Shown: positions 1 to 10,277, counted from the first letter of the stretch. The stretch: DNA of 37,667 bases from Methylobacterium bullatum (GCF_014845095.1 NZ_NKUG01000013.1:1-37667); one strand, 5' to 3'. The notes: generated from the sequence alone by a model not told the origin. Numbers and translations: made by a program.

Positions 1-69
1 TCGCAGGATCTCCGGCTGACCCCGCCTCGCGGTCCACCGGCGCGGCGGGGTCAGCCGGAGATCCTGCGA
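1..69. repeat. Perfect 26-bp inverted repeat before the first gene
   Basis: Positions 1-26 and 44-69 are exact reverse complements, separated by a 17-base loop. The right arm ends two bases before the ATG at 72 and contains the only plausible Shine-Dalgarno core, GGAG at 57-60. If the hairpin forms in RNA it would hide the ribosome binding site of the downstream gene. There is no T tract after the stem, so it is not a classical intrinsic terminator for a rightward transcript. It could still be the end of an upstream gene cut off by the window edge. Confidence 0.9.
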
Positions 70-71
70 CG

Positions 72-1046
72 ATGATCACATTGAGCCGCCGCCTTGTCAC
101 GGGCGCCCTCGCGGGCCTCGCTCTTTCCGGCGCGAGGCCGGCCCTGGCCGGTGCGGCCGCCCTGGCCGAGGCGTCGGCGTCGCGGCGCATCCGGCTCGGC
201 GCCTTCACCATCACCACCTTGCTCGATGCGGACGAGACCATCGACGGGCCATGGCCGATCGTCGGCGAGGACCGCCCGAGAGAGGAGGTGCAAGCGCTGA
301 TGCGGGAGAACCGGCTTGCTCCGGACCGCTTCACGCCGGGCTTCACCCCGACGCTGATCGAGACCGGCACACAGCGCATCCTCTTCGATACCGGAAACGG
401 CGAGGTCGGCTTCATCCCCAGGCCGGCGGGAGGGCGGCTGGGTCAGGCGCTACGGCGCGCCGGAATTGCGCCGGAGACGATCGACCTCGTGGTGATCACG
501 CATTGCCATACGGATCATATCGGCGGCCTCCTGGACGGCGGTGTTCCGCAATTTCCCAACGCGGCCTACGTCGTGGGAGAGGCGGAATACCGCTTCTGGA
601 CCGCGGAGGAGCGCCTGTCGGCGCCGGCGGACAGCAACACCTACCGATCGGCAGCGGTGGTGCGCAGCCACCTCGTCCCGCTGCGCGAACGCATCCGCTT
701 CGTCGGACCCGGCGACACGGTCGCGCCCGGCATCGACGTGGTGGCCGCCTTCGGGCACACGCCGGGGCACCTTGCCTTCCATTGCGAGAGCGAGGGGCAA
801 CGGATGCTCGTGTGGGGCGATTGCGCCCATCATGAGGTGGCATCCCTGATTCACCCCGAATGGCACGCGTTGTTCGATCTCGACAAGGATCAGGGCATCG
901 CGACCCGTCGGGCGATCTACGCGATGGCCGCCACCGAAAGGCTGCTGGTGGCGGGCTATCACACGGCGTTCCCGTCGCTCGGCCATGTCGAAGCGCGAGG
1001 AACGGGCTATCGCTGGATTCCGGTGAGCGAGTCTGGAACTCCCTGA
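72..1046 (+). CDS. Tat-exported metallo-beta-lactamase-fold hydrolase
   Basis: A 324-residue metal-dependent hydrolase of the metallo-beta-lactamase superfamily. The N-terminus has a twin-arginine motif (SRRLV, residues 5-9), a hydrophobic stretch and an Ala-rich cleavage region near residue 26, so it is probably folded in the cytoplasm and exported by Tat. The zinc-binding signature HCHTDH is at 144-149 (H144, H146, D148, H149), followed by GHTPGH at 228-233, D250 and H297. The overall shape resembles the lactonase-like (YtnP/AiiA-type) branch, so an N-acyl-homoserine lactone or other lactone substrate is possible, but the sequence alone does not fix the substrate. The start is set by the Tat motif. 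The ribosome site GGAG lies 11 bases upstream inside the hairpin arm. The gene is convergent with glcF. Confidence 0.85.
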   Translation: MITLSRRLVTGALAGLALSGARPALAGAAALAEASASRRIRLGAFTITTLLDADETIDGPWPIVGEDRPREEVQALMRENRLAPDRFTPGFTPTLIETGTQRILFDTGNGEVGFIPRPAGGRLGQALRRAGIAPETIDLVVITHCHTDHIGGLLDGGVPQFPNAAYVVGEAEYRFWTAEERLSAPADSNTYRSAAVVRSHLVPLRERIRFVGPGDTVAPGIDVVAAFGHTPGHLAFHCESEGQRMLVWGDCAHHEVASLIHPEWHALFDLDKDQGIATRRAIYAMAATERLLVAGYHTAFPSLGHVEARGTGYRWIPVSESGTP

Positions 1047-1137
1047 CCCCCCTCTTCCCGTCCGCTGCCGATCCGACCCGTCGACAGGACATGCGCAGGT
1101 CTAGGTGAAATGCGGAGGTGTAGGCGCCACTTCGGGT

Positions 1138-2523
1138 CTACTCCGCCGCCTCCAGCACCCGCGTCCCGCCCAATCCCTCGAGCACCGCCGGCTTCGGCCC
1201 GCCCGTCGCCCAATCCAGCAGTTCCACCGTGTGCACGATGGGGATGCGCGTGCCGTTCCCGATCTGCGTGGCGCAGCCGATATTGCCGGTGGCGATGAGA
1301 TCGGGGCGCATGCGCTCGATATTGGCCACCTTCCGGTCGCGCAGGCGCCCGGCGATCTCCGGCTGGAGGATGTTGTAGGTGCCGGCCGAGCCGCAGCAGA
1401 TATGGCCCTCGGGCACGTCCTTCACGGTGAAGCCGGCCTTCTTGAGCAGGTTCTTCGGCTCGGTGCGGATGCCCTGGCCGTGCTGCATCGAACAGGCGGA
1501 ATGGTAGGCGACCACGAGGTCGCTCTCGAACAGGGGCGGCATCAGGCCGAGGCTGGCGACGTATTCGGTGACGTCCTTGGCGAGGGCCGAGACCCGCGCC
1601 GCCTTGTCCGCATAGGCCGGGTCGTCGCGGAACATGAAGCCGTAATCCTTGATCGTCGTGCCGCAGCCCGAGGCCGTGACGATGATCGCGTCGAGGCCGT
1701 CGCCGTCCATCTCGGCGATCCAGGCATCGATGGTGCGCTTGGCCTGGGCGTGGGAGGTCTCGGACTTGCCCATATGGTGGGTGAGCGCGCCGCAGCACCC
1801 CTCCCCCTTCGCCTGGACCACCTCGACGCCGTGGCGGGTGAGAAGCCGGACCGCCGCCTCGTTGAAATCCGGCCGCAACACGCTCTGGGCGCAGCCGCGC
1901 AGGAGGGCGACCCGTCCGGCGCGGGCGGGCGCGGCCTCGCCCTGGAGCAGGGCGCTGGCTTCCCGCGCGCGGTTGTCGGCGGGGAAGGTGCCGGGCCGGT
2001 CGTTGACGGTGCGGTTGGGCAGGAGCGCGGGGGCGAGGTCGAGCATCGCCGCGAGACGGTTGCCGACACGGGGCAACTGCGCGACGAGGGGCCGGAACGG
2101 CGAGCCGATCTTGGCGGCCAGGAGCGCCAGGCGGAAGCGGTTCGGATAGGGCAGCACGAAGGCGAGCACGCTGCGCAGGAGCCTGTCGCTCAATGGCCGG
2201 CGATAGGTCTCCTCGATATGCGTGCGGGCGTGATCCACGAGGTGCATGTAATGCACGCCGGACGGACAGGTCGTCATGCAGGACAGGCAGGACAGGCAGC
2301 GGTCGACATGCTTGACCACCTCCGGTGTCGCCGGCTTGCCGCCCTCCAGCATGTCCTTGATCAGGTAGATGCGACCGCGCGGGGAATCGAGTTCGTCGCC
2401 AAGGAGGAGATAGGTCGGGCAGGTGGCGGTGCAGAACCCGCAATGCACGCAGGTCCGCAGGATCTTCTCGGACGCCGCCATCGCCGGCTCGGCAAGCTGC
2501 GTCAGGCTGAAATTGGTCTGCAC
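1138..2523 (-). CDS. glcF: Glycolate oxidase iron-sulfur subunit GlcF
   Basis: A 461-residue iron-sulfur subunit of glycolate dehydrogenase, which oxidises glycolate to glyoxylate and passes electrons to the respiratory chain at the inner membrane. Two ferredoxin-type clusters are visible: C25, C28, C31 and C35, then C76, C79, C82 and C86. Two CCG-type motifs follow (GEGCCG and HICCGS), typical of the heterodisulfide-reductase-like C-terminal half. The start is a GTG with GAGG about eight bases upstream. glcE lies 196 bp upstream on the same strand, so the two are probably co-transcribed. No glcD, the catalytic FAD subunit, is present in the window, which is unusual because glcD-E-F are commonly contiguous. 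Confidence 0.93.
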   Translation of the reverse strand: MQTNFSLTQLAEPAMAASEKILRTCVHCGFCTATCPTYLLLGDELDSPRGRIYLIKDMLEGGKPATPEVVKHVDRCLSCLSCMTTCPSGVHYMHLVDHARTHIEETYRRPLSDRLLRSVLAFVLPYPNRFRLALLAAKIGSPFRPLVAQLPRVGNRLAAMLDLAPALLPNRTVNDRPGTFPADNRAREASALLQGEAAPARAGRVALLRGCAQSVLRPDFNEAAVRLLTRHGVEVVQAKGEGCCGALTHHMGKSETSHAQAKRTIDAWIAEMDGDGLDAIIVTASGCGTTIKDYGFMFRDDPAYADKAARVSALAKDVTEYVASLGLMPPLFESDLVVAYHSACSMQHGQGIRTEPKNLLKKAGFTVKDVPEGHICCGSAGTYNILQPEIAGRLRDRKVANIERMRPDLIATGNIGCATQIGNGTRIPIVHTVELLDWATGGPKPAVLEGLGGTRVLEAAE

Positions 2524-2719
2524 GGCGTTTCCTCGGGGTCCCGATACGTCAGCCCGCCCGGCGATCTTCCGCCGCCCGGCGCTGTTTCCCGCAGCTTAGA
2601 GGGAATTCGGGCGGAAGCCGAGGCTTGGAACGGCTCTAAGCGGCAGCCTGCCGCACCCCGACGACGCGGATGGCGCAGACCGTCGAAAGCGCTCCCCACG
2701 AGCGCTCGCCGCGGGACGT

Positions 2720-3907
2720 TCAGATCCCCGCATACATCCGGCCGGGGTTGAACACCCCCTTTGGATCGTGGGCCGCCTTGATCCCGGCCGTCATCCGCAG
2801 CAGGGGATCGGACAGGGGCTCGAAGACGGCGGTGGCCGCGCGGACCGCGTCCGGCGCCCGCACCAGGGTGGCGTGGCCTCCGGTGGAGCGCAGGACGTTG
2901 CGGATGGTCTCGGCGCCGGCATCGCCCTCGGAAGAAGTGGCGAGCCAGACGAGGCCGCCGCCCCAATCGTAGAACCAGCGCGCCTGGCGCTGCGCCGCGA
3001 TGGCGGCGGTGACGGCGGGTCCTTTGGTCGGCGCGGTCGAGATCCGCCACACGGCGGCCGCGCGCGGTTCCGTCAGCGGGATCACGTCGCGGATCGCGGC
3101 CCACAGGACGGCGCCGATCCCGTCCTCGATGATCTCCGGCTCGCCGAAGCGCCGCAGGAGCTTGCGCAACTCGCCGAGGCGATAATCGAGGGAGTCCGAA
3201 AAGCCCTCCAGGCGCATCAGCGTGCGGGGGCTCGGCCCGTCGAGGCCGCTCGGCAGGTGAGCGGCGCCGGTGAGTTCGAACGGCGATCCGAGGGCGGCGC
3301 TGAGGGCCGCCACCGCCGTGGCGTCGTCCAGGCCGGAAAAGGCCAGGGTCGCCGTCCGTTCCTGCACCGGCAGCACCTTGAAGGTCACCTCGGTGAGGAG
3401 GCCGAGGGTGCCCCATGAGCCGGCCATGAGCTTGACGAGGTCGAGGCCGGTGACGTTCTTCATCACCCGCCCGCCGGACTTGATGGCCTCGCCGCGCCCG
3501 TTGACGAAGCGGACGCCGATCAGGCTGTCGCGGGCCGCGCCCGCATTGATCCGGCGCGGTCCCGCATTGTTGGTGGCCGCCACCGCGCCGAAGGTGGGCT
3601 CGCCGCCCGAGCCCATCAGGATGCGGTGGTCCATCGGCTCGAAGGGCAGCATCTGGCCGCGTTCCGCCAGCAGGGCCTGCACCTGCGCGAGGGGAGTGCC
3701 GGCGCGGGCGGCGACCACCATCTCGGCCGGTTCGTAGAGGGTGACGCCGGAGAGTTTCAGGGAGGAGAGGGTCGATTCGTCCTGCGCAGGGCGGCCGATG
3801 GCGGCCTTGGTGCCCCCGCCAACGAGGCGCATCGGCTCGGCGCGGCCGGCCGCATCGGCGACGATGGCTTGCGCCTCGCCTTCGTCCTGAGGCTCGTATG
3901 TCCGCAT
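2720..3907 (-). CDS. glcE: Glycolate oxidase FAD-binding subunit GlcE
   Basis: A 395-residue FAD-binding protein of the PCMH (VAO) fold and second subunit of glycolate dehydrogenase. The FAD-binding region shows LVGGGTK near residue 28, the Gly-rich stretch GSGGEPTFGAVAATN around 98-112, and the GRVMKNVTG segment typical of GlcE. The C-terminus ends with KGVFNPGRMYAGI, the usual family ending. Length matches the short GlcE type rather than the longer GlcD (about 480-500). The gene sits between glcF (downstream) and a polysaccharide flippase (88 bp upstream), so the operon may begin with the unrelated flippase or with an internal promoter in that short gap. Confidence 0.92.
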   Translation of the reverse strand: MRTYEPQDEGEAQAIVADAAGRAEPMRLVGGGTKAAIGRPAQDESTLSSLKLSGVTLYEPAEMVVAARAGTPLAQVQALLAERGQMLPFEPMDHRILMGSGGEPTFGAVAATNNAGPRRINAGAARDSLIGVRFVNGRGEAIKSGGRVMKNVTGLDLVKLMAGSWGTLGLLTEVTFKVLPVQERTATLAFSGLDDATAVAALSAALGSPFELTGAAHLPSGLDGPSPRTLMRLEGFSDSLDYRLGELRKLLRRFGEPEIIEDGIGAVLWAAIRDVIPLTEPRAAAVWRISTAPTKGPAVTAAIAAQRQARWFYDWGGGLVWLATSSEGDAGAETIRNVLRSTGGHATLVRAPDAVRAATAVFEPLSDPLLRMTAGIKAAHDPKGVFNPGRMYAGI

Positions 3908-3995
3908 CGTTTCCCGCCCGTTGTGATGCTCGCCGGCATCCTTTGCCGAACCATATGCGGGAAGCGGTGCCCCCCTTTCAAGCGGCGCTCCTGTC

Positions 3996-5444
3996 TCAGG
4001 CGGTCGGGGTGACGGTGCGCTGCCGCAGATACGCGGCGGCGAGGCTGCGCAGGCCGGCGATGTCGAACAGCGCCACGAGCAGGACGTAGACCAGCACGCC
4101 GAGGGGCAGGGAGATGGCGAGGGCCATGGCCGGGTCCATGTGCCGGAACGGCGCGAGGCAGGCCATCATCGCCAGGGTGGCGGTGCAGGCGGCAAAGACG
4201 TCCCACCAGTCGATGCGCAGGCGCTGCGGTCCGGCAAGAGCGCGGACCGCCAGCCACAGGGTCGAGGCGACGAGGCCGGCGCTCTGCGCCATGGCGATGC
4301 CGGGCGCCCCGAAATGCGTGGGCAGGACGAGCAGGCAGACGGCGTTCACGGCGAGGCCGACGATGGCGGCGGCGATGACCGGCACCGTCTTGCGGCGGAT
4401 CTGGAAGATCGGGTTGAGGCCGAAATTGAGCAGCGTGCCGCAGAGCAGGCCGGGAATGAGGATCAGTGCGTAGAGGGCGAAGGGTCCGCGATACGCCTCC
4501 GGCACGATGAGCCCCTGGATCGCCGGAAGCACGGCCCAGAGCCCGCCGGCGCAGGGCACCATCAGGGCCACCACGATGCCCGCGTTGCGGCCGATCTGGG
4601 CCTCGGCCGCCACGTGGCCCTCGTGCTCGTCCACCCGCACGGCGAGCTGGAACAGGATGAGGTCGAGGGCCGTGCCGATCATGCTCAGGCTGCGGGTGGC
4701 GACATCGGCGGCCAGGGCGAAATACCCGGCCTCCGCCAGTCCGAACCACATGGCGATGGCGCTGCGGTTGAGGAACGGCGTGATCTGGTAGATCGCGTTC
4801 GCGGCGATGAGCGGCAGCCCGTAGGCGCGAAACAGCCGCCAGGTCTCGCCCATGCGCACGCGGACGATGGGCACCTTCGGATCGAGCAGGGGCCTGCGCA
4901 GCACGAGGACGGGCAGGAACTGGCTGAGCCCGCAGGCGACGAGCACCCAGACCGGCTGTGGAAACAGCCAGGCCGCCCCCGCCATGAGCAGGAAGGCGAG
5001 GCCGTTCTTGACGATGGTCAGCTTGAGATAGAGGCCGCCGTCGAAGCGTGCCCGCGTCAGGGCCGCGTGATAATCGAACAGGCCGATGCCGAAGGCGGCC
5101 AGCCCCGCCCCCGCCGCGATGGCGAAGCGCCCTTGCGCATCCATCTCCACCGTCGCGCCGACCACCGCGCACAGGGCGGAGGCGACCAGCAGGACGAGGG
5201 CGAGGACGGCGTAGGCGCGGTCGAGCCCATGACGGATCCAGGGTTCCTCCTGCCGGACGCGGTTGGAGTAGAACCGGGTGGCCGAGAGCCGAAGCCATTC
5301 GAAGACGAGGGTGTTGAGGACCACGGCGCCCGTGGTGGCGAGGCCGAACAGGCCGAAATCCGCCGGCCCCATCAGCTTGGCGAGGAGCAGGCCGAGGCAG
5401 AAATTGAGCCCGGCATTCAGGATGAAGGCGGCGATCACGGCCAT
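3996..5444 (-). CDS. Oligosaccharide flippase family membrane protein
   Basis: A 482-residue polytopic inner-membrane protein of the MOP/polysaccharide transporter superfamily (Wzx-like). About twelve hydrophobic segments run along the whole length, starting with an N-terminal pair in which LMGPADFGLFGLATT resembles the conserved first-loop motif of the family. Such proteins flip lipid-linked sugar units across the inner membrane. No glycosyltransferase or polymerase gene is adjacent, so the polysaccharide served cannot be named. It is encoded just upstream of glcE and downstream of corA on the same strand, with 102 bp between it and corA. Family assignment is firm; the substrate is unknown. 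Confidence 0.8.
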   Translation of the reverse strand: MAVIAAFILNAGLNFCLGLLLAKLMGPADFGLFGLATTGAVVLNTLVFEWLRLSATRFYSNRVRQEEPWIRHGLDRAYAVLALVLLVASALCAVVGATVEMDAQGRFAIAAGAGLAAFGIGLFDYHAALTRARFDGGLYLKLTIVKNGLAFLLMAGAAWLFPQPVWVLVACGLSQFLPVLVLRRPLLDPKVPIVRVRMGETWRLFRAYGLPLIAANAIYQITPFLNRSAIAMWFGLAEAGYFALAADVATRSLSMIGTALDLILFQLAVRVDEHEGHVAAEAQIGRNAGIVVALMVPCAGGLWAVLPAIQGLIVPEAYRGPFALYALILIPGLLCGTLLNFGLNPIFQIRRKTVPVIAAAIVGLAVNAVCLLVLPTHFGAPGIAMAQSAGLVASTLWLAVRALAGPQRLRIDWWDVFAACTATLAMMACLAPFRHMDPAMALAISLPLGVLVYVLLVALFDIAGLRSLAAAYLRQRTVTPTA

Positions 5445-5546
5445 GCGGTCGACTCTGGTCGCCGGAGGCCCGGCTCTGCTCCCGATCCTTGCGCGCCGGC
5501 CCGAAAAGAATTCCCTAAATCCCGAGCCGGCCGGGCCGCCCCCGCG

Positions 5547-6548
5547 TCAGAACCAGCCGCGCAGCTTGAAGAACACGACGGGGATGATCGCGCTGATGAC
5601 GATCAGCGACAGACCATAGGGATAGCCATAGACCCAGTCGAGTTCCGGCATGTGCTTGAAGTTCATGCCGTACATGGAGGCGATGAGGGTCGGCGGAACG
5701 CCCACCACCGAGACCACGGTGAGCACGCGGAAGGTGTTGTTCTGCTCGATGTTGATGAGGCCCAGGGTGGCGTCGAGAAGGAACTGCACGTTCTCCGAAA
5801 GCCGGATCTCGAACTCGTCGAGGGAGGCGATGTCCCGCCGCAGGGTCTCGAAGCGCGGCATCTCCGTGGCGCCGAGGAGGTGCTCGCACTCGCCTGCGAC
5901 GAACGGGAGGATGCGCTCGAGACCGAGCAGGCTCGAGCGGATCTTGCCGAGCGCCTTGCCCCGCCGGCCGACGCTGCGGAGGATGCGGCGCAGCGCGAGA
6001 TCGCGGCGGCGCGGGGTCTTGCCGGAATCGCCGGCGACGCCCCCTGCCCTCACGTCGAAATCGAAGATCCGGGTGGAGAGCGCGTCGAGATCGGCGCCCA
6101 TCTCCTCCAGGGCGTCGGCGAGGCTGTCCACCAGCTCCTCCACCAAGAGCAGGAAGATCTCGGTGCCGGTCTGGCAATCGCCGTCGCTGTCGCCGATGCG
6201 CTTCTTGACCTCCTCGAAGGCGCGCAGCTCGTTGAACCTGACCGTGATGAGCCGGTCCCGGGTGAGGACGAAGCCGAGCGGGGTCAGCTGCGAATCCACC
6301 TTGTCGAAGGTGATCATCGGGGTGGAGAGCGAGAGCCCGTTCTTCAGCCGCCGCAGGCGGCTGGAATTCTCGACCTCGCTCAGGGCTTTTCGCGAGGGGA
6401 CGCGCAAGCCTGTGGCGGCCTCGATATGCTCCGCCTCCTCGGTGCTCGGATCGTTCAGATCGATCCAGATCGCGTGGCTCGGCACGCCGCCGCCATTGGC
6501 AGCGCCGGAATGCTCGACCGCGCCCTGCGGTCCCTGAAGACTGATCAT
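5547..6548 (-). CDS. corA: CorA-family magnesium/divalent cation channel
   Basis: A 333-residue member of the CorA family, a homopentameric inner-membrane channel for Mg2+ (some members carry Zn2+, Co2+ or Ni2+). The family signature YGMNF lies about 40 residues from the C-terminus, in the loop between the last two membrane helices, followed by KHMPE, the usual charged loop. The rest is the long cytoplasmic alpha/beta and helical funnel, starting with an acidic N-terminus. The last helix ends in KLRGWF, the basic ring at the membrane face. Length is in the normal range. The gene is divergent from groES, with 214 bp between the two starts. The transported ion cannot be told apart from sequence; Zn2+-exporting ZntB-like proteins share the motif. 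Confidence 0.88.
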   Translation of the reverse strand: MISLQGPQGAVEHSGAANGGGVPSHAIWIDLNDPSTEEAEHIEAATGLRVPSRKALSEVENSSRLRRLKNGLSLSTPMITFDKVDSQLTPLGFVLTRDRLITVRFNELRAFEEVKKRIGDSDGDCQTGTEIFLLLVEELVDSLADALEEMGADLDALSTRIFDFDVRAGGVAGDSGKTPRRRDLALRRILRSVGRRGKALGKIRSSLLGLERILPFVAGECEHLLGATEMPRFETLRRDIASLDEFEIRLSENVQFLLDATLGLINIEQNNTFRVLTVVSVVGVPPTLIASMYGMNFKHMPELDWVYGYPYGLSLIVISAIIPVVFFKLRGWF

Positions 6549-6627
6549 GGGGTGATTGTCATCCGTCTGTCAGCGACCGGAGAGCAGAACATGCTGCGCA
6601 AACGCGGCATGACGCGTCGTCCGCGTC

Positions 6628-6656
6628 TTGACTCGCAAGGGGCTTGAGCCTACCTC
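6628..6656 (+). promoter_or_regulatory. groESL promoter (sigma70-like)
   Basis: TTGACT at 6628-6633 and TACCTC at 6651-6656 are separated by exactly 17 bases, giving a plausible -35/-10 pair. The expected transcription start falls around 6662-6665, at the edge of the CIRCE operator, which is the usual arrangement for HrcA-repressed chaperone promoters. The -35 also reads CTTGAC, partly like a heat-shock sigma32 element, so dual use is possible. Confidence 0.6.
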
Positions 6657-6666
6657 CGCCCTTGCT

Positions 6667-6693
6667 TTGGCACTCTTCGCTCGGGAGTGCTAA
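6667..6693 (+). promoter_or_regulatory. CIRCE operator (HrcA binding site)
   Basis: TTGGCACTC (6667-6675), nine spacer bases, then GAGTGCTAA (6685-6693). This is the CIRCE inverted repeat with one mismatch from the consensus TTAGCACTC-N9-GAGTGCTAA. It lies 70 bp before groES and just after the predicted -10, so bound HrcA would block initiation until heat or misfolded protein titrates GroEL. Confidence 0.93.
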
Positions 6694-6762
6694 CAGCCTG
6701 GGTTGGGCGAGCCCTTCGGCCGCATCAACGCCATCCATGAATTTGAAGCAAGAGGGCAGCTC

Positions 6763-7050
6763 ATGAAGTTCCGTCCGCTGCACGACCGTGTCGTCGTCCG
6801 CCGTATCGAGGGCGAAGAGAAGACCAAGGGGGGCATCATCATCCCCGATACCGCCAAGGAGAAGCCGCAAGAGGGCGAGATCGTCGCCGTCGGCCCTGGC
6901 GCCCGTGACGAGGCCGGCCGGGTGAACCCGCTCGACGTCAAGGCCGGTGACCGCGTCCTGTTCGGCAAGTGGTCCGGCACCGAAGTCAAGATCGACGGTC
7001 AGGACCTCCTGATCATGAAGGAATCCGACATCATGGGCGTCGTCGCCTAA
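6763..7050 (+). CDS. groES: Co-chaperonin GroES
   Basis: A 95-residue GroES (Hsp10), the heptameric lid of the GroEL folding chamber in the cytoplasm. It begins [14 protein letters not shown] and contains the mobile loop [17 protein letters not shown], with the hydrophobic tripeptide III that docks on GroEL. The reading frame is open upstream, but the start chosen here is at 6763 because it is preceded by GAGGG at about 6752 and matches the family start. groEL follows after 94 bp. Expression should follow the CIRCE/HrcA circuit upstream. Confidence 0.97.
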   Translation: MKFRPLHDRVVVRRIEGEEKTKGGIIIPDTAKEKPQEGEIVAVGPGARDEAGRVNPLDVKAGDRVLFGKWSGTEVKIDGQDLLIMKESDIMGVVA

Positions 7051-7108
7051 AGCGACCCGGCCCTCTTCCTTCTTCCAATCCAAGCCCTTCGAGCGCGCAC
7101 TTCGATGA

Positions 7109-8788
<1,680 letters not shown>

Positions 8789-8816
8789 GAAGTCCACGCT
8801 CTCCATCGGAACGGAT

Positions 8817-8873
8817 GCTCTCGCGGTTTTGGCCGCGAGGGCGGAAAGGGTCGTCGCAAGACGGCCCTTTTTT
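8817..8873 (+). terminator. Tandem hairpin terminator after groEL
   Basis: The first stem is GCTCTCGCGG/CCGCGAGGGC (8817-8826 with 8833-8842, one G-T pair). The second is GGGTCGTC, a GCAA tetraloop, GACGGCCC (8848-8867), followed directly by six T residues at 8868-8873. The second hairpin is a textbook intrinsic terminator for the groESL transcript. Confidence 0.88.
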
Positions 8874-8960
8874 CGTTGTGGGCGGGACATGTCGAGTGTC
8901 CGCGATCGGGCTACTGGATTTTCATACAGCTACGTTGTCGAAGCAGACCGCGTCCCTCTC

Positions 8961-9063
8961 CCCCTTGTGGGGAGAGGTTAGGAGTGGGGGTGGCTCCGCC
9001 AGCCTCCGCAGCAACAGGAGGGTCGCCCGACCACCCCCACCTCCAACTCCTCCCCACAAGGGG
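8961..9063. repeat. Long imperfect palindromic intergenic repeat
   Basis: Positions 8961-8993 and 9031-9063 are inverted copies matching at 28 of 33 bases, starting with CCCCTTGTGGGGAG. They are separated by 37 bases that hold a smaller imperfect stem. The element is in the 474-bp gene-free gap between groEL and the next gene. The rest of that gap (8874-8960 and 9064-9262) shows nothing I can name. The pattern resembles the Cys-less, G/C-run palindromic repeats scattered in Methylobacterium intergenic DNA; similar sequence recurs near 21.06-21.18 kb. Confidence 0.8.
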
Positions 9064-9262
9064 TAGGAGGGCCGCGCATCCCACGACATATGCGAATGCC
9101 GTCGCCTTCCAGAAGACGGAGTCCGTCGCGCCTCATCTCGAACCCTCTTGGGTAGAGGGGACACCTGTTGAGCGGATCCGCAGATCAATCAGCCCCAATC
9201 GGGGGCGGGCAGCGCTCCATGCTCGTGCAGCGGAGATGTTTTATCCACGATCCCGCCCGCGC

Positions 9263-9988
9263 CTATCCCGCGCGGCGCCGGCACCGGACGTAGGAGGCGT
9301 CGCCCTTGGCGCTCGACCATGTCAGGCGGTTGCCGTCGACCAGAAGCTTCACCTGGGACGACCAGCGCCGGCCGCCATCGCTGCAGGAGGCCGACACGCT
9401 CCAACTCGCGCCGATGCGCCGCCCGTCGCGGAAGGTGCACACCGTGTTGCCGGCCCGAGCCCCGCTTTCGGTGATCCGCGCCGGAATGTATCCCCGCCGC
9501 CGCGCGCCGCGGCCGCACGCGGATTCGTTGGGTCCCCAAAGACCGACATAGGCTGCCGGCTCGACCGGGGGCGACGCGGCCGTGACCGCGTCGGCACGGG
9601 GTGCCATTTCGGGATCCTGTCGCAAGGCGGCGGACCGGATGCCGGGCTGGACCGTTGGGGCGACCACGGCATCCCGTCCCGACGGACCGGACCCGACACC
9701 CACATCGGACCAGGGAGCGCTGCCACGGGGCGAGCGCGCCCCACCCGCCCGATCCTCGAACGGACCGGGTTCGTTGAAGGCCGTCTGGATCGTGTCGATC
9801 TCCGGGCGCGCCGGCGGGTCGTCGGTCAGCAGAACGGTGCTGTAGCCGAGGAGCACGCCCCAGCCCATGGCGAGCGAGACGGGAAGCACCAGGGCGCGGC
9901 TCGACCTGACGGAGCCGTTCGCTACGGCCGGCGACGGCGCTCCCTCGTCGCTCCCCCTCACATCCCTCTCTTCGACGCCCGCGGTCAT
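9263..9988 (-). CDS. Membrane-anchored protein with basic Cys-containing C-terminal domain, unknown function
   Basis: A 241-residue protein I do not recognise by name. A cytoplasmic N-terminus of about 30 residues is followed by one hydrophobic segment (about residues 32-53, ALVLPVSLAMGWGVLLGYS), then a Pro/Ala/Gly-rich linker of about 90 residues. A compact C-terminal domain from about 147 starts YVGLWGPNESAC and has four cysteines, two WS-type motifs and a basic end. That arrangement suggests a type II membrane protein with a small periplasmic beta-rich, disulfide-bonded domain, of a kind seen in other Hyphomicrobiales, where it is annotated as hypothetical. The topology is inferred. The stop is TAG at 9263, and the gene stands alone. 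Confidence 0.6.
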   Translation of the reverse strand: MTAGVEERDVRGSDEGAPSPAVANGSVRSSRALVLPVSLAMGWGVLLGYSTVLLTDDPPARPEIDTIQTAFNEPGPFEDRAGGARSPRGSAPWSDVGVGSGPSGRDAVVAPTVQPGIRSAALRQDPEMAPRADAVTAASPPVEPAAYVGLWGPNESACGRGARRRGYIPARITESGARAGNTVCTFRDGRRIGASWSVSASCSDGGRRWSSQVKLLVDGNRLTWSSAKGDASYVRCRRRAG

Positions 9989-10277
9989 CGTCGTCTCCCG
10001 TAAGGCTCCCCCTGGGGCGGAACCGATCTCGCAGCGGCGGCCGCTTCACCGTACGGCGACTTGAACAGCCTCCGCCCCCCTTCGACAACCGGACCCTTAT
10101 GCACTCATGAAGCCGGCTTTGGTCAGGACAGGCCTGTGGCTATTCTGTCCCGGCGCCATCGATAGCGGTGGATAGACTCCGCGAATAGGGCGAGCAAACG
10201 GCAAGCCCTTCCCGTCCCTCACCAAAACTGCCATGCTCAAGCTTGTGAGAAACAAGTCAGTTATCCGTGCCATCGTG

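Noticed and set aside
1105..2751. Long plus-strand open frame opposite glcF
   Set aside because: Mirror of the glcF coding pattern; glcF has clear Fe-S motifs and the antisense product has none.
4140..6647. Long plus-strand open frame opposite the flippase and corA genes
   Set aside because: It spans two well-supported minus-strand genes and the gap between them, and the protein is Arg/Asp/Gly-rich without domains.
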